A DNA stretch of 64,000 nt from Chloracidobacterium sp. (GTDB lineage: Bacteria > Acidobacteriota > Blastocatellia > Pyrinomonadales > Pyrinomonadaceae): assembly GCA_016711345.1 (NCBI GenBank), contig JADJTD010000001.1, positions 620,001 to 684,000 of the forward strand, written 5' to 3'. Shown here piece after piece: positions 27,024 through 35,095 of the stretch. The number at the start of each line of letters is the position of its first letter. Within the stretch, counting starts at the first letter, position 1. Made by a program: the position numbers and the translations under genes. Below the pieces are notes generated by a model that had not been told where the DNA came from, made no database searches, and saw nothing but the letters and a program-made list of their open reading frames with translations.

Positions 27024-27947
27024 TCAAAATGCACGGCCAGAATTAACGAACGCGGTAATTAACACAATAAGAATTGCGAACACCGTTGTTTGGATCCCGC
27101 CAGAATCCAGAAATCTTCGTTGAGGTTGAACGTTGCAGCTATCTAAGGGATGGCGGTGTCTTAACAAAGGAATTCTTAGCAACTCGTTTACTGTGTCGAG
27201 GCAGCTTAGACAACTCACAAGGTGGCTGATATCCTCGCGGCCAATCTCATTGCTTTTTAGATAAAGTCTTCGCCATTCATTCGCTGAAAGACACTTTCCC
27301 GACGCGTGCAAAAATATGATCGATTGAATCTCAGCAGTTAAATTGTCGCCCGTGGTATTGTGATTATTCAGTTGGGATTCTTTTTTTATGCCCTGATTGG
27401 ATTTCTCCATTCTTCCCTCACCGCAAAGATACTCAGTCACCTCTGCCCTCACCTTCGACATCCTCACCTCAACCGAATTTTGGGGTCGTTTAAGGAGCTT
27501 CTTTATCTCGAATGGGTAATACCCAAGAAAGTACCTAAAAATTAAAACACTAGCGGAAATTGATTTCTCTTTTCTTTTGCAAGCGTAGTAACAGATATCA
27601 AGAAGCTGGTCTCGGGCCGCGCCTGAAATACGAGGATCATGGACAAGTCCCATTGAGTTAGGCGACATTTCATCGACGATTGGGACCTCGCGCCGTGAGG
27701 TCTTTCGCCTAAGTTGGGAAACATAAGTGTTTTTTATCGCGGTAAATAGGAAGCTTTTGATATTTTCTATTTCCGAAAGGTCACTTGGCGAACGCTTACA
27801 TTTGATAAAAACATCGTGAACAAGATCTTCAGACAGCGGCTTGTTGTTGTTGGAAACAACATTCGCCCATCGCATCATTGCTGGATAATTTTCATCAAAT
27901 ATCTCATCAACAACTGCGCTCTTATCCCTGGCTAATTTAGGCATCAT
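27024..27947 (-). CDS. ECF sigma factor fused to a ZAS-type zinc motif and a C-terminal membrane helix
   Basis: 307 residues. Sigma region 2 lies at ~15-85 (DLVHDVFIKC...IKSFLFTAIKNTYVSQLRR) and region 4 at ~115-175 (FRYFLGYYPFEIKKLL...EVRMSKVRAEV). A ~70-residue extension then carries H242-x3-C246-x2-C249 (HLVSCLSC), the zinc motif of ZAS anti-sigma factors, and a hydrophobic helix at ~286-302, ending five residues later. This suggests a sigma factor carrying its own anti-sigma-like, membrane-tethering domain. No separate anti-sigma gene lies downstream. It is divergent from the surface protein gene at 28312, a plausible target. Confidence 0.8.
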   Translation of the reverse strand: MMPKLARDKSAVVDEIFDENYPAMMRWANVVSNNNKPLSEDLVHDVFIKCKRSPSDLSEIENIKSFLFTAIKNTYVSQLRRKTSRREVPIVDEMSPNSMGLVHDPRISGAARDQLLDICYYACKRKEKSISASVLIFRYFLGYYPFEIKKLLKRPQNSVEVRMSKVRAEVTEYLCGEGRMEKSNQGIKKESQLNNHNTTGDNLTAEIQSIIFLHASGKCLSANEWRRLYLKSNEIGREDISHLVSCLSCLDTVNELLRIPLLRHRHPLDSCNVQPQRRFLDSGGIQTTVFAILIVLITAFVNSGRAF

Positions 27948-28311
27948 AAATAAACTTCTACCGTAATAAGTACTAAAGGACCTTAATATCGCTGATGAAT
28001 CTAAATTAGTTGTTTGAAGTTACAAAAGTGTTAGGTTGAGGAGAACAATACATCAAATCTTAGTTACATTTTCACAGTTTGACAGGAAAAGTGCTCTTCG
28101 GGCGCGTCATTCACAAAGCAAAAACCTTCCGAATAGAAACCCTCGAACTCGATAATTAACAGAAAATTTATTCTGTTGTGACATAAAGGTCATTTCAAGC
28201 TGTTTACCATTACGAAGACAGCAAAAGGAATGGGTTTTAATTTTGGACGTGATGTGAAGGTCTGCGTCGGAGTTCTTTGCTTGCTGGATAAAATCTTCTT
28301 AGGAGTGCCAT
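27948..28311. other. Intergenic region between the sigma factor and surface protein genes
   Basis: 364 bp, AT-rich, between divergent genes, so it must hold both promoters. TTGACA occurs near 28079 without a clear -10 box. I see no gene, repeat or strong palindrome. Confidence 0.5.
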
Positions 28312-30540
28312 ATGATAAAAAATAATAAGTCGTTCAGTTTCACAAGCACCAAGTTGGTTGCCGTAGCGATTATCAGTGCAATAATATTTTCCATCTTACC
28401 AGTGGTCATCGGAGCCTATGGTGGACATGCGTTCGGCGGAAACACCTTGGTAGCGGGGCCAGGTATATTTTTAAACGAAGTAAACGTTGATACGCCTAAT
28501 CCGGCTAGCGAAGAGTGCGAATATATAGAAATTAAAGGTCCTGCCAGCACGCAGGCTCCTAACAATCTTTTCTTCCTTTCGATTGACGGAGATTCCGGTC
28601 AATTTGGAATTGTCACTTACCTTGGCAATCTGACAGGCGTTAGCTTTGGTTCGAATGGAACGATTACGATCATTAGTAACTCTGACATATGTGCCGGTCG
28701 AACTTATCCGGCTGGTACTACAGTGCTTGAGGTCAACAGTATCGCTCTCGGCTTCGGAGGCGAAACATTTCTGCTTGCAACTTCGACCAACCCGACACAG
28801 ATTTTCGAGGGCCAGGACCTTGATGTCAACAACGACGGCGTTCTCGATGCTTCCTTCGGCCTAACGCCAGTTGACGGCGTTGGTTGGGTTCTCAGCGGAA
28901 GTTTTAACGTAGTTTACGGCGGTTCTCCCATTCTTGTGGACAGCGGAAACACGGACTTGCCAGACGCAACGACGAGATTTGAAGCGAGTATTACGGCATT
29001 TGACGCAGCGTCTTGGTACTACGGCGAGTTGGCCGGGCCTAGTGGCAACAGCACGGTGTATACTGCTCCTTTAAGCCCCAACTTTCCGGCCTGTGGTCTT
29101 TTGACTCCTGGGGCTCCTAATACGCCAAATTGCGGTGGAACTCCAACGGCGACAGCAACGAATACGCCGACCACAGTGCCTTCAAACAGCCCGACGAGCA
29201 CGGCGACGGATACGGCAACACCGACATCTACACCAACAAATACGCCGACCGCGACAGCAACAAATTCATTTACGCCAACATCAACACCTACGGGTGCTGG
29301 AACGCCATCAATTGCCGGAACAGTAACCTACGGCAACCCAGCATCGCCTACGACTAAGTTCATCTCAAATGCGCAGGTGACAAGCACAGTAGGATCGCCG
29401 GTTGTTACGGATAACACGGATGCACCGGGCGGAACAGCTGGACAATATACGCTGACCGGATTCGGTGCGGGTAACTACACGATTGGTGTTACGAAGACGA
29501 CCGGTCAGAACGGCATCTCTTCAGCTGATGCGGCGAGGATTGCCCAGCACGTTTCAGCTGTTTCTGTTATCCCAACTTCTCGTCAGAGGATAGCGGCAGA
29601 CGTAACGAATAACGGAGCACTGTCATCGACCGACGCAGCACAGATCGCGAGATTTGTGTCGGGCCTAGGGCCACCAATTGGTATCACCAACACGTGGAGG
29701 TTCTTTGTCCCGAGCGTAACCGAACCGACGTTCCCGATCGGAGCATCACCGACTACAAGGTCATACACAGACCCGATCGGTGTTCAGACCGGACAGGACT
29801 ACATCGGTATCCTTGTGGGCGAGGTGACGGGTAACTGGGCAGCAGGTCCGCTTCGACCGGCAGCAGGTCCTGAAAGGAGCACGGCAATAGCAGCTCCGAG
29901 ACTTGTGACACCGGCAGACAGCGAAGTGATCATACCTGTGGCTATCAACGGAGCGGTGAATAAGGGAATTATCTCTTATGAATTCGATCTCCGTTATGAT
30001 CCGACAGTGATCCAGCCTCAAGCAGAGCCTGTTGACCTGGCAGGAACGGTTAGCCGCGGCTTAACAGCAGTGGCAAACCCGAACGAGCCGGGACTGCTGA
30101 GAGTGGTCATGTACGGAGCGTATCCGATCGACAGCAACGGATTGCTGCTCAATCTCAAGTTCACGGCAGTCGGAGCCCCTGGTTCCACCTCGCCGCTTAC
30201 TTGGGAGAACGTGATGTTCAATGAAGGCGATCCGGGAACACTTACAACGGACGGAGCGATCGAATTGTCAGCCTCGGCACCAAACCAGGCCGAGCTGACA
30301 GGCCGTGTGGTGAACACGATGGGACAGGGCATTGCAAATGCCCGCGTCACATTGACGGACACCACAACGGGAGCGATCCGTTCTGCAATGTCGAATGGAT
30401 TCGGAGTTTATCGTTTCGGAGGGCTGACAGTCGGCCAGACGTACACGATCAGCGTCGATTCCAAGCACTCAACATTCGCCCCGCTGACGGTCAGCATCAC
30501 TAACCATTCGGTTGGTGTCGATATGATCGTCCAACAGTAA
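28312..30540 (+). CDS. Secreted lamin-tail-like protein with dockerin-like, cohesin-like and CarboxypepD_reg modules
   Basis: 742 residues. ATG after AGGAG. Signal helix ~12-32. A lamin-tail-like domain (~56-270, opening FLNEVNVDTPNP) matches the middle of the 16958 protein. A Thr/Pro linker (~275-330) leads to two dockerin-like loops (QNGISSADAARIAQH and DVTNNGALSSTDAAQIARF), a cohesin-like domain (~527-646) and a CarboxypepD_reg domain (~656-742). It is probably extracellular. It is divergent from the sigma-ZAS fusion gene and ends at a strong hairpin terminator. Confidence 0.9.
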   Translation: MIKNNKSFSFTSTKLVAVAIISAIIFSILPVVIGAYGGHAFGGNTLVAGPGIFLNEVNVDTPNPASEECEYIEIKGPASTQAPNNLFFLSIDGDSGQFGIVTYLGNLTGVSFGSNGTITIISNSDICAGRTYPAGTTVLEVNSIALGFGGETFLLATSTNPTQIFEGQDLDVNNDGVLDASFGLTPVDGVGWVLSGSFNVVYGGSPILVDSGNTDLPDATTRFEASITAFDAASWYYGELAGPSGNSTVYTAPLSPNFPACGLLTPGAPNTPNCGGTPTATATNTPTTVPSNSPTSTATDTATPTSTPTNTPTATATNSFTPTSTPTGAGTPSIAGTVTYGNPASPTTKFISNAQVTSTVGSPVVTDNTDAPGGTAGQYTLTGFGAGNYTIGVTKTTGQNGISSADAARIAQHVSAVSVIPTSRQRIAADVTNNGALSSTDAAQIARFVSGLGPPIGITNTWRFFVPSVTEPTFPIGASPTTRSYTDPIGVQTGQDYIGILVGEVTGNWAAGPLRPAAGPERSTAIAAPRLVTPADSEVIIPVAINGAVNKGIISYEFDLRYDPTVIQPQAEPVDLAGTVSRGLTAVANPNEPGLLRVVMYGAYPIDSNGLLLNLKFTAVGAPGSTSPLTWENVMFNEGDPGTLTTDGAIELSASAPNQAELTGRVVNTMGQGIANARVTLTDTTTGAIRSAMSNGFGVYRFGGLTVGQTYTISVDSKHSTFAPLTVSITNHSVGVDMIVQQ
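29320..30500 (+). repeat. Long near-identical repeat, copy 2
   Basis: Same ~1.2-kb module as at 16985-18180 and 41560-42730, but in inverted orientation relative to both. It could support inversion of the 11-12 kb segments between copies. Confidence 0.8.
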
Positions 30541-30562
30541 GCTATCTGGCCACCAAATCAAA

Positions 30563-30595
30563 AAGAGGCTGCTCTGAATACTCAGGCAGCCTCTT
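30563..30595 (+). terminator. Terminator
   Basis: AAGAGGCTGC/GCAGCCTCTT stem with a 13-base loop, 22 bp after the stop of the 28312 gene. Confidence 0.85.
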
Positions 30596-30652
30596 AGTAT
30601 TTACTAGCGATGCTTAACCGGTGAATAGATCTTTTATGGATATAGCAAATTA

Positions 30653-30871
30653 CTAGTATTCAGAAATTTTCTTAGCTTGCGATCTCGTCTTAACAGTGGA
30701 TCTTGCTGGCTTTGCTGCAACCGATTTCTCCTTGGCATTTGGTGTGTTCGCCGCAGTCTTGCGTGTTAGTGTAGGCGTAGGTGTTGATTCAACAGCTTTC
30801 AATTTAGCTTTGACATCCGCCAACTTTTTCTTGGTTTTAGATAGTTCTGCCTTTAGCTTTTTCTTCTTCAT
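30653..30871 (-). CDS. Small Lys-rich coiled-coil protein, histone H1-like
   Basis: 72 residues. ATG preceded by AAGGAG at eight bases. Residues 1-28 are a highly charged helix (KLKAELSKTKKKLADVKAK), followed by a Thr/Pro/Ala/Lys tail like bacterial histone H1-type proteins. Probably binds nucleic acid; function not shown. Confidence 0.65.
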   Translation of the reverse strand: MKKKKLKAELSKTKKKLADVKAKLKAVESTPTPTLTRKTAANTPNAKEKSVAAKPARSTVKTRSQAKKISEY

Positions 30872-31200
30872 CGTAGATCTCCTTATAAACTTTGGAGAGT
30901 ATCATACGATATTTTTCAATCCTTTATGTTACAAAACATGTTAAATCTTTAACTTATCGTTAACATTTCGGATTAAGACTCATTGTTACAGGATTCCGGA
31001 ACTTGCACGATCAATGATCTCTGTCATGGAACCTCTAACAACCATTTTTTCAAGGAGTTCAAACAATGCCTCTCCAGAGCGTTATTTTACTAACGACGAA
31101 GAAGATTTGCTACAAAATTCTAGGCCGAATTCGGTGGTGGGAATTTGGGTGGGAATTGAAAAACGGGCACCTCGTGGTGCCGGTAAGTAATTGAAAACAT

Positions 31201-31262
31201 TGGTGCCGTCTACAAGAATTGAACTTTTGGCCTATCGCGTGTGAAATCCGAGATCAGTGGTT
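31201..31262 (-). pseudogene. Degenerate tRNA-Val(CAC)-like fragment
   Basis: On the minus strand the sequence reads ...GATTTCACACGCGATAGG... then GTTCAATTC and AGACGGCACCA, matching the anticodon arm, T-loop and 3' CCA end of tRNA-Val(CAC). The 5' acceptor strand (GCCGTCT) and a proper D-arm are missing and the anticodon stem is mismatched. Confidence 0.5.
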
Positions 31263-31418
31263 AGAACCGTCAAGACGATGAGTGATTTGGTATGTAGCGA
31301 GAAATGTAACAACCACTTGCTCATCTGGACTGTTACCAGTTGGAAACCAATGTTACAGCCTCCAGTGAATATAGCCTCATAACACTCAGTAGCACTCTAT
31401 GAACTTTGCCCGAAAAGA

Positions 31419-31471
31419 ATTTGTAATCATCAGGTCGGCGGTTCAAATCCGTTCACCGGCTCCAGTAAATA
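31419..31471 (+). repeat. Copy of the tRNA-Thr 3' half (possible attachment site)
   Basis: Matches 8248-8300 at 52 of 53 positions, from the anticodon loop through CCA and into GTAAATA. The single difference (G at 31437 for T at 8266) restores pairing in the T-stem. This is the pattern left by integration into a tRNA 3' end. Confidence 0.8.
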
Positions 31472-31474
31472 TAG

Positions 31475-31507
31475 GGTCTCAGCCTACAAAAGATGAGACC
31501 TTATTTT
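31475..31507 (+). terminator. Terminator after the tRNA-Thr fragment
   Basis: GGTCTCA/TGAGACC stem followed by TTATTTTATT, in the same relative position as the terminator after the intact tRNA. Confidence 0.7.
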
Positions 31508-31537
31508 ATTGATGTGGCTAGAATATAGTTCAAACTT

Positions 31538-31813
31538 TCAGACGTGTTTATATGCTGAAAAACCCCGAACCTCTTTTACGTGCATTTGTGTCTTGGACTT
31601 AAGCGACCGCACAGCTTCTGGAACCTTTTCTTCGTTTTGCAAAGGGTGTGCTACTGCGGCAGGCAGAACGCACATCATTCCCATAAAAACGAGGCCAAAT
31701 GCAATAAAGCCGAATGCCACGACGGCTACCATAGTCAGAACACCTGCGATGGACATAACGCCGACGGAAACAAAATAAACTAACCAAAGAAAACTGTAGG
31801 ACCTGGGTGACAT
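31538..31813 (-). CDS. Small two-helix membrane protein, sigma-54 controlled
   Basis: 91 residues from ATG 31813, preceded by GGAGG at six bases. Two hydrophobic helices (~6-28 and ~30-50) are followed by a charged tail. No family recognised. A sigma-54 element at 31878-31893 and a perfect GCGAAAATTTTCGC palindrome at 31936-31949 lie just upstream, grouping it with the stress genes here. Confidence 0.72.
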   Translation of the reverse strand: MSPRSYSFLWLVYFVSVGVMSIAGVLTMVAVVAFGFIAFGLVFMGMMCVLPAAVAHPLQNEEKVPEAVRSLKSKTQMHVKEVRGFSAYKHV

Positions 31814-31877
31814 ATAAAACCTCCGAATGATCATATTAGTAAATGGCACGTCCAACGGATCAGCCACCTATACCATG

Positions 31878-31893
31878 AGCAAACGTTATGCCA
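31878..31893 (-). promoter_or_regulatory. Sigma-54 promoter of the 31538-31813 gene
   Basis: TGGCATAACGTTTGCT on the minus strand (GG-N10-GC). Predicted start near 31867, giving a leader of about 54 bases. Confidence 0.75.
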
Positions 31894-31935
31894 CCTGAGT
31901 GCATTGATTTTATGGGAGTTTTTCGCTAGAAATAC

Positions 31936-31949
31936 GCGAAAATTTTCGC
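31936..31949. promoter_or_regulatory. Enhancer palindrome (candidate UAS)
   Basis: GCGAAAATTTTCGC, a perfect 14-bp palindrome ~45 bp upstream of the sigma-54 element, with extra TTTTTCGC and CCGCGAA half-sites on each side. Confidence 0.65.
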
Positions 31950-31984
31950 AATACCGCGAATTTGTTCATATGTGTAAGGCCTTA

Positions 31985-32479
31985 CTAAATAAGCCTGTCT
32001 TGGTCTGCTTTACTCAGCGGAACGAACGGCTTATCCCCGAGTCGGTTTATGGATCTTCGCCCGCTTGTAACTGTCGGGGTTATGCGGTAAACGACCTCAA
32101 TGTTCTCACGCACCCAGTTGTCCATCCACCTAATGCTCACAGCCGGTGTTAATGTCGGATTTCCTTTGACGATCAACTCAAGTGCACGATCACGCTCCGC
32201 TCCATCTTTGATCTGGTCCGCTACGCCTTCGAGGATAACGCTCGTCCAATGCTGATTATCGACGACCTCTTCAACCTGCAAACAAACATTGGGATTTTCT
32301 CTTATGATCTCAAACTTTTTACCTTCGGTAGTGTAAATAAAGACCGCCCCGTCATCGTATGCGTAATGAACCGGCACTACGTAGGGTCGATTATCACGAC
32401 AACAGGCAAGATGGGCATAGCCAATGCGGCTAAGTATTTCCGTTATTTCACTTTCGGATAGATCTTCGATTTCGATCAT
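31985..32479 (-). CDS. Pyridoxamine 5'-phosphate oxidase-like FMN-binding split-barrel protein
   Basis: 164 residues from ATG 32479, with GGAGA eight bases upstream; a TTG five codons earlier overlaps that site and is less likely. The fold is indicated by LSRIGYAHLACCRDNRPYVV, an internal FIYTTEGKKFEIIRENPNVC segment and SVILEGVADQI. Proteins of this family bind flavin, F420 or heme and often act in stress defence. A near-consensus sigma-54 promoter lies upstream, divergent from the universal stress gene at 32720. Confidence 0.85.
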   Translation of the reverse strand: MIEIEDLSESEITEILSRIGYAHLACCRDNRPYVVPVHYAYDDGAVFIYTTEGKKFEIIRENPNVCLQVEEVVDNQHWTSVILEGVADQIKDGAERDRALELIVKGNPTLTPAVSIRWMDNWVRENIEVVYRITPTVTSGRRSINRLGDKPFVPLSKADQDRLI

Positions 32480-32520
32480 GGCTTGATTCTCCAATTAGGA
32501 ATTTTCTCAACCATAGCATA

Positions 32521-32536
32521 TGCAACTCGCGTGCCC
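32521..32536 (-). promoter_or_regulatory. Sigma-54 promoter of the split-barrel gene
   Basis: GGGCACGCGAGTTGCA on the minus strand; all conserved positions except the first T match. Predicted start near 32510. Confidence 0.75.
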
Positions 32537-32557
32537 GTGAAAAACTTACTATCTCGC

Positions 32558-32571
32558 GCGTAAATTTTCAC
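32558..32571. promoter_or_regulatory. Enhancer palindrome between divergent sigma-54 promoters
   Basis: GCGTAAATTTTCAC matches GCGAAAATTTTCGC at 12 of 14 positions. It lies ~22 bp from the minus and ~86 bp from the plus sigma-54 element, so it could serve both. Confidence 0.5.
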
Positions 32572-32656
32572 AGCTACATCGAACTCTAACTCTAAGCCAT
32601 TCTTCCAAACACAGTGTTTATAAGAAAGCTGTAATATCAATCCGCCACAAATGATC

Positions 32657-32672
32657 TGGAATGCTGATTGCG
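32657..32672 (+). promoter_or_regulatory. Sigma-54 promoter of the universal stress gene
   Basis: TGGAATGCTGATTGCG (GG-N10-GC), ~50 bp before ATG 32720. Confidence 0.7.
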
Positions 32673-32719
32673 GTAACAGATTGTGTTATAACGACTCAAC
32701 TTTTAATGAGGGTAGAAAG

Positions 32720-33172
32720 ATGAAAATACTAATTGCAACAGATGGTTCCGATTTTAGTGCTGCGGCGATCAAAGAATGCTGTCGCATGATCATACGTCCT
32801 GACAACACCGAAGTGCTTATAGTTTCGGTCTACGAGGATGCATATCCGATAATGGCCGAACCGTATGCAATTTCGGCTGAGTATTATCAAAAGCTGGACG
32901 ATGCCGTCCTCGAGCTGGCCACGAACTTTGTCGCCGACGCGAAAAAGATCGTCCGCGATGCGTTTCCTTCAGCTGAATTTGCCATTGAAACCGAAGTTTT
33001 GCGTGGTCCGCCGGACCAGCAGATAATCGAAAAAGCCAATGAATGGAATGCGGACCTTATAGTCGTTGGTTCGCACGGCCGTGGGTTTTGGGGGCGGTTA
33101 CTCGGCTCTGTTTCCAATGGCGTTGTGCATCATGCTCCTTGTTCTGTACTCGTCGTGAGAAAGCCGAATTAA
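32720..33172 (+). CDS. Universal stress protein (UspA family)
   Basis: 150 residues from ATG 32720 (GAGGGTAGAAAG upstream). N-terminal MKILIATDGSDFS and C-terminal GSHGRGFWGRLLGSVSNGV give the nucleotide-binding signature G-x2-G-x9-G-S/T of ATP-binding Usp proteins. A single domain, cytoplasmic. It is convergent with the hybrid kinase gene 12 bp away and has its own sigma-54 promoter, suggesting induction under stress by the adjacent two-component system. Confidence 0.92.
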   Translation: MKILIATDGSDFSAAAIKECCRMIIRPDNTEVLIVSVYEDAYPIMAEPYAISAEYYQKLDDAVLELATNFVADAKKIVRDAFPSAEFAIETEVLRGPPDQQIIEKANEWNADLIVVGSHGRGFWGRLLGSVSNGVVHHAPCSVLVVRKPN

Positions 33173-33184
33173 ATTATTTCGATT

Positions 33185-35089
33185 TTAAGAAAGCAACTCC
33201 GCAAGTTCTTTCAGCAGCGTTTCGGCTGAAAATGGTTTTGAAAGAAAAGCGTTTACTCCTAGGCTTTGTAGCTCGGAGGCCGTTCCCTCATTTGTCAGGC
33301 CACTCATTGCGACGATCTTGATATTCGGATCCATTTTCTTTATTGCCCTCACTAGTGCCGTCCCGTCCATATATGGCATCGACATATCGGTCAATACAGC
33401 CGCGATCTCTTTAGTGTGCTGTGAGTAAACGGCTAGGGCGTCAGTACCGTCAACCGCCGTAAGCGTTTGATAGCCAAATTTGGTTAGCGTCGCTTCGGCC
33501 ACATTGCGGATATTCTCTTCGTCATCGACTATCAAGATCAATTCCCCGCTGCCATGTGGAAGGGCGTTTTTTGCTGCGATGACGGCTTTTTCAGAATGAG
33601 CTTCGGCCGATGGCAGGTATATCGAGAACTTGGTTCCCCGCTTTGGCTCACTATAGACATTGATAAATCCGCCATGGCTCTTGACGATCGTCAGGGTAGT
33701 TGCAAGACCAAGGCCGGTTCCTTTTCCGATCTCTTTGGTAGTAAAGAACGGGTCAAAAATTCGTTTGACGATTTCGTCAGTCATTCCTGTACCGGTATCG
33801 TTCACTGTCAAAAGAACGTAATTACCGGGCTCGGCGTCGAGATTCATACGGGCGTAATTGTCATCTATCACCACATTCTCAGCATTTATCGTAAGCGTTC
33901 CGCCCGATAGCATCGCGTCGCGGGCGTTGATACAGACGTTCATCAGGACCTGATGGATCTGAGTCGGGTCGGCAGAGATCGTCCACAGATCAGTGGCAAT
34001 GTCATATTTGACCGAGATCGATTTGGGAAGCGTCTCGTTGAGGACGCCGACGAGGTCCTTGACGATGTGTTTTAGCTGGACGGGAAGATGCTCACCCGAC
34101 ATTCCACGTGCAAATGTGAGTACTTGATTTACGAGATCGGAGCCGCGTTCGGCACTCTCTTTGATCATGCTAAGCCATCGCTTCGAATCATCGTCATTAA
34201 CATTTAGCCGCAGCATGTCAACCGCCATCATTATTGGCGAAAGAATATTATTTAGATCGTGTGCGATACCGCCTGCTAAGGTACCGATGGATTCCATTCG
34301 TTGGGCACGAAACAAATGTTGTTCTGTTCGTTTCTGCTCGGTGATATCTGTATTTGTAACGAGATAGTAATCCGGTTTGCCTTGATCGCTGCGCACCAAG
34401 GTCCAGCGACTATCAACAATTATCGTTTCGCCAGCGTGCGTAGTATGCCGTGATTCGGATTTCCATTCATCTGCCTTTTCAAGAGCCTCTTGTGCCTGTC
34501 TAACGTGCTCAGGATCGCCGCCGCACAAAATGTCGATTACATGTCGGCCAAAAACTTCCTCGGCAAGCCAACCGTAAATACGTTCAGCACCTTTGTTCCA
34601 ATACAATATCTGAAAATTGAGATCACAGACGAGAATCGCATCCTGAGCCTTGTCAAGGAGCGAGGCTTGTTGGCTGATGCGTTCTTCGCCGAGTTTTCGC
34701 TCTGTGATCTCATAACGGATCGAGACGTACTGAAACGGCTTTTTATCCTCATCAAGAAGCGGCACAATGGTCGTATCCACCCAATAGATCGACCCGTCTT
34801 TGGCTCGGTTTCGCAAGTCGCCACGCCATACTTTACCGTTTGCAATCGTCGTCCAAATATTGCGAATGTATTCCTTGGGATGGTAACCGGAGTTGATCAT
34901 CCGATGGTCCTGTCCCATCAGTTCATCACGGCTGTATTGAGAAATTTCACAGAATTTATCGTTGATAAAAGTGATCCGGCCCGTCTGATCGGTCATCGCG
35001 ACGATCGCCGATTCGTCGAGCGCCCGTTTGAGATCCGTAAGCTCTTTTAGCGGATCTTTTTCTGCGGATGTATTTTTCTTTTCGGTCAC
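33185..35089 (-). CDS. Hybrid sensor histidine kinase (PAS-PAS-HisKA-HATPase-receiver)
   Basis: 634 residues from a GTG start. Two PAS domains (~20-130, ~140-255), HisKA with His277 in GGIAHDLNN, HATPase_c (NARDAM, DTGTGM, GKGTGLGLA) and a C-terminal receiver (~510-630; ILIVDDEE, LTDMSMP, SKPFS). There is no membrane segment, so it senses an intracellular cue, perhaps redox or a small ligand bound by PAS. It starts 6 bp after the NtrC-type regulator stop; the two form an operon and probably a phosphorelay. Confidence 0.93.
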   Translation of the reverse strand: MTEKKNTSAEKDPLKELTDLKRALDESAIVAMTDQTGRITFINDKFCEISQYSRDELMGQDHRMINSGYHPKEYIRNIWTTIANGKVWRGDLRNRAKDGSIYWVDTTIVPLLDEDKKPFQYVSIRYEITERKLGEERISQQASLLDKAQDAILVCDLNFQILYWNKGAERIYGWLAEEVFGRHVIDILCGGDPEHVRQAQEALEKADEWKSESRHTTHAGETIIVDSRWTLVRSDQGKPDYYLVTNTDITEQKRTEQHLFRAQRMESIGTLAGGIAHDLNNILSPIMMAVDMLRLNVNDDDSKRWLSMIKESAERGSDLVNQVLTFARGMSGEHLPVQLKHIVKDLVGVLNETLPKSISVKYDIATDLWTISADPTQIHQVLMNVCINARDAMLSGGTLTINAENVVIDDNYARMNLDAEPGNYVLLTVNDTGTGMTDEIVKRIFDPFFTTKEIGKGTGLGLATTLTIVKSHGGFINVYSEPKRGTKFSIYLPSAEAHSEKAVIAAKNALPHGSGELILIVDDEENIRNVAEATLTKFGYQTLTAVDGTDALAVYSQHTKEIAAVLTDMSMPYMDGTALVRAIKKMDPNIKIVAMSGLTNEGTASELQSLGVNAFLSKPFSAETLLKELAELLS

Positions 35090-35095
35090 CTGGTT

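Larger units (their letters stand above)
30872..31537. other. Intergenic scar region with two tRNA fragments
   Basis: 666 bp without a supportable gene. It contains a degenerate tRNA-Val-like fragment on the minus strand (31201-31262), a GGCACC/GGTGCC hairpin (near 31168) and the 3' half of tRNA-Thr (31419-31471). The composition suggests decayed integration events. Confidence 0.6.

Noticed and set aside
28165..28190. TGTGACATAAAGGTCA as a Crp-type box before the 28312 gene
   Set aside because: The half-sites do not have N6 spacing and the right half is incomplete.
31509..31778. Plus-strand frame opposite the small membrane protein gene
   Set aside because: The minus strand has GGAGG, a hydrophobic two-helix product and a sigma-54 promoter; the plus frame has none of these.
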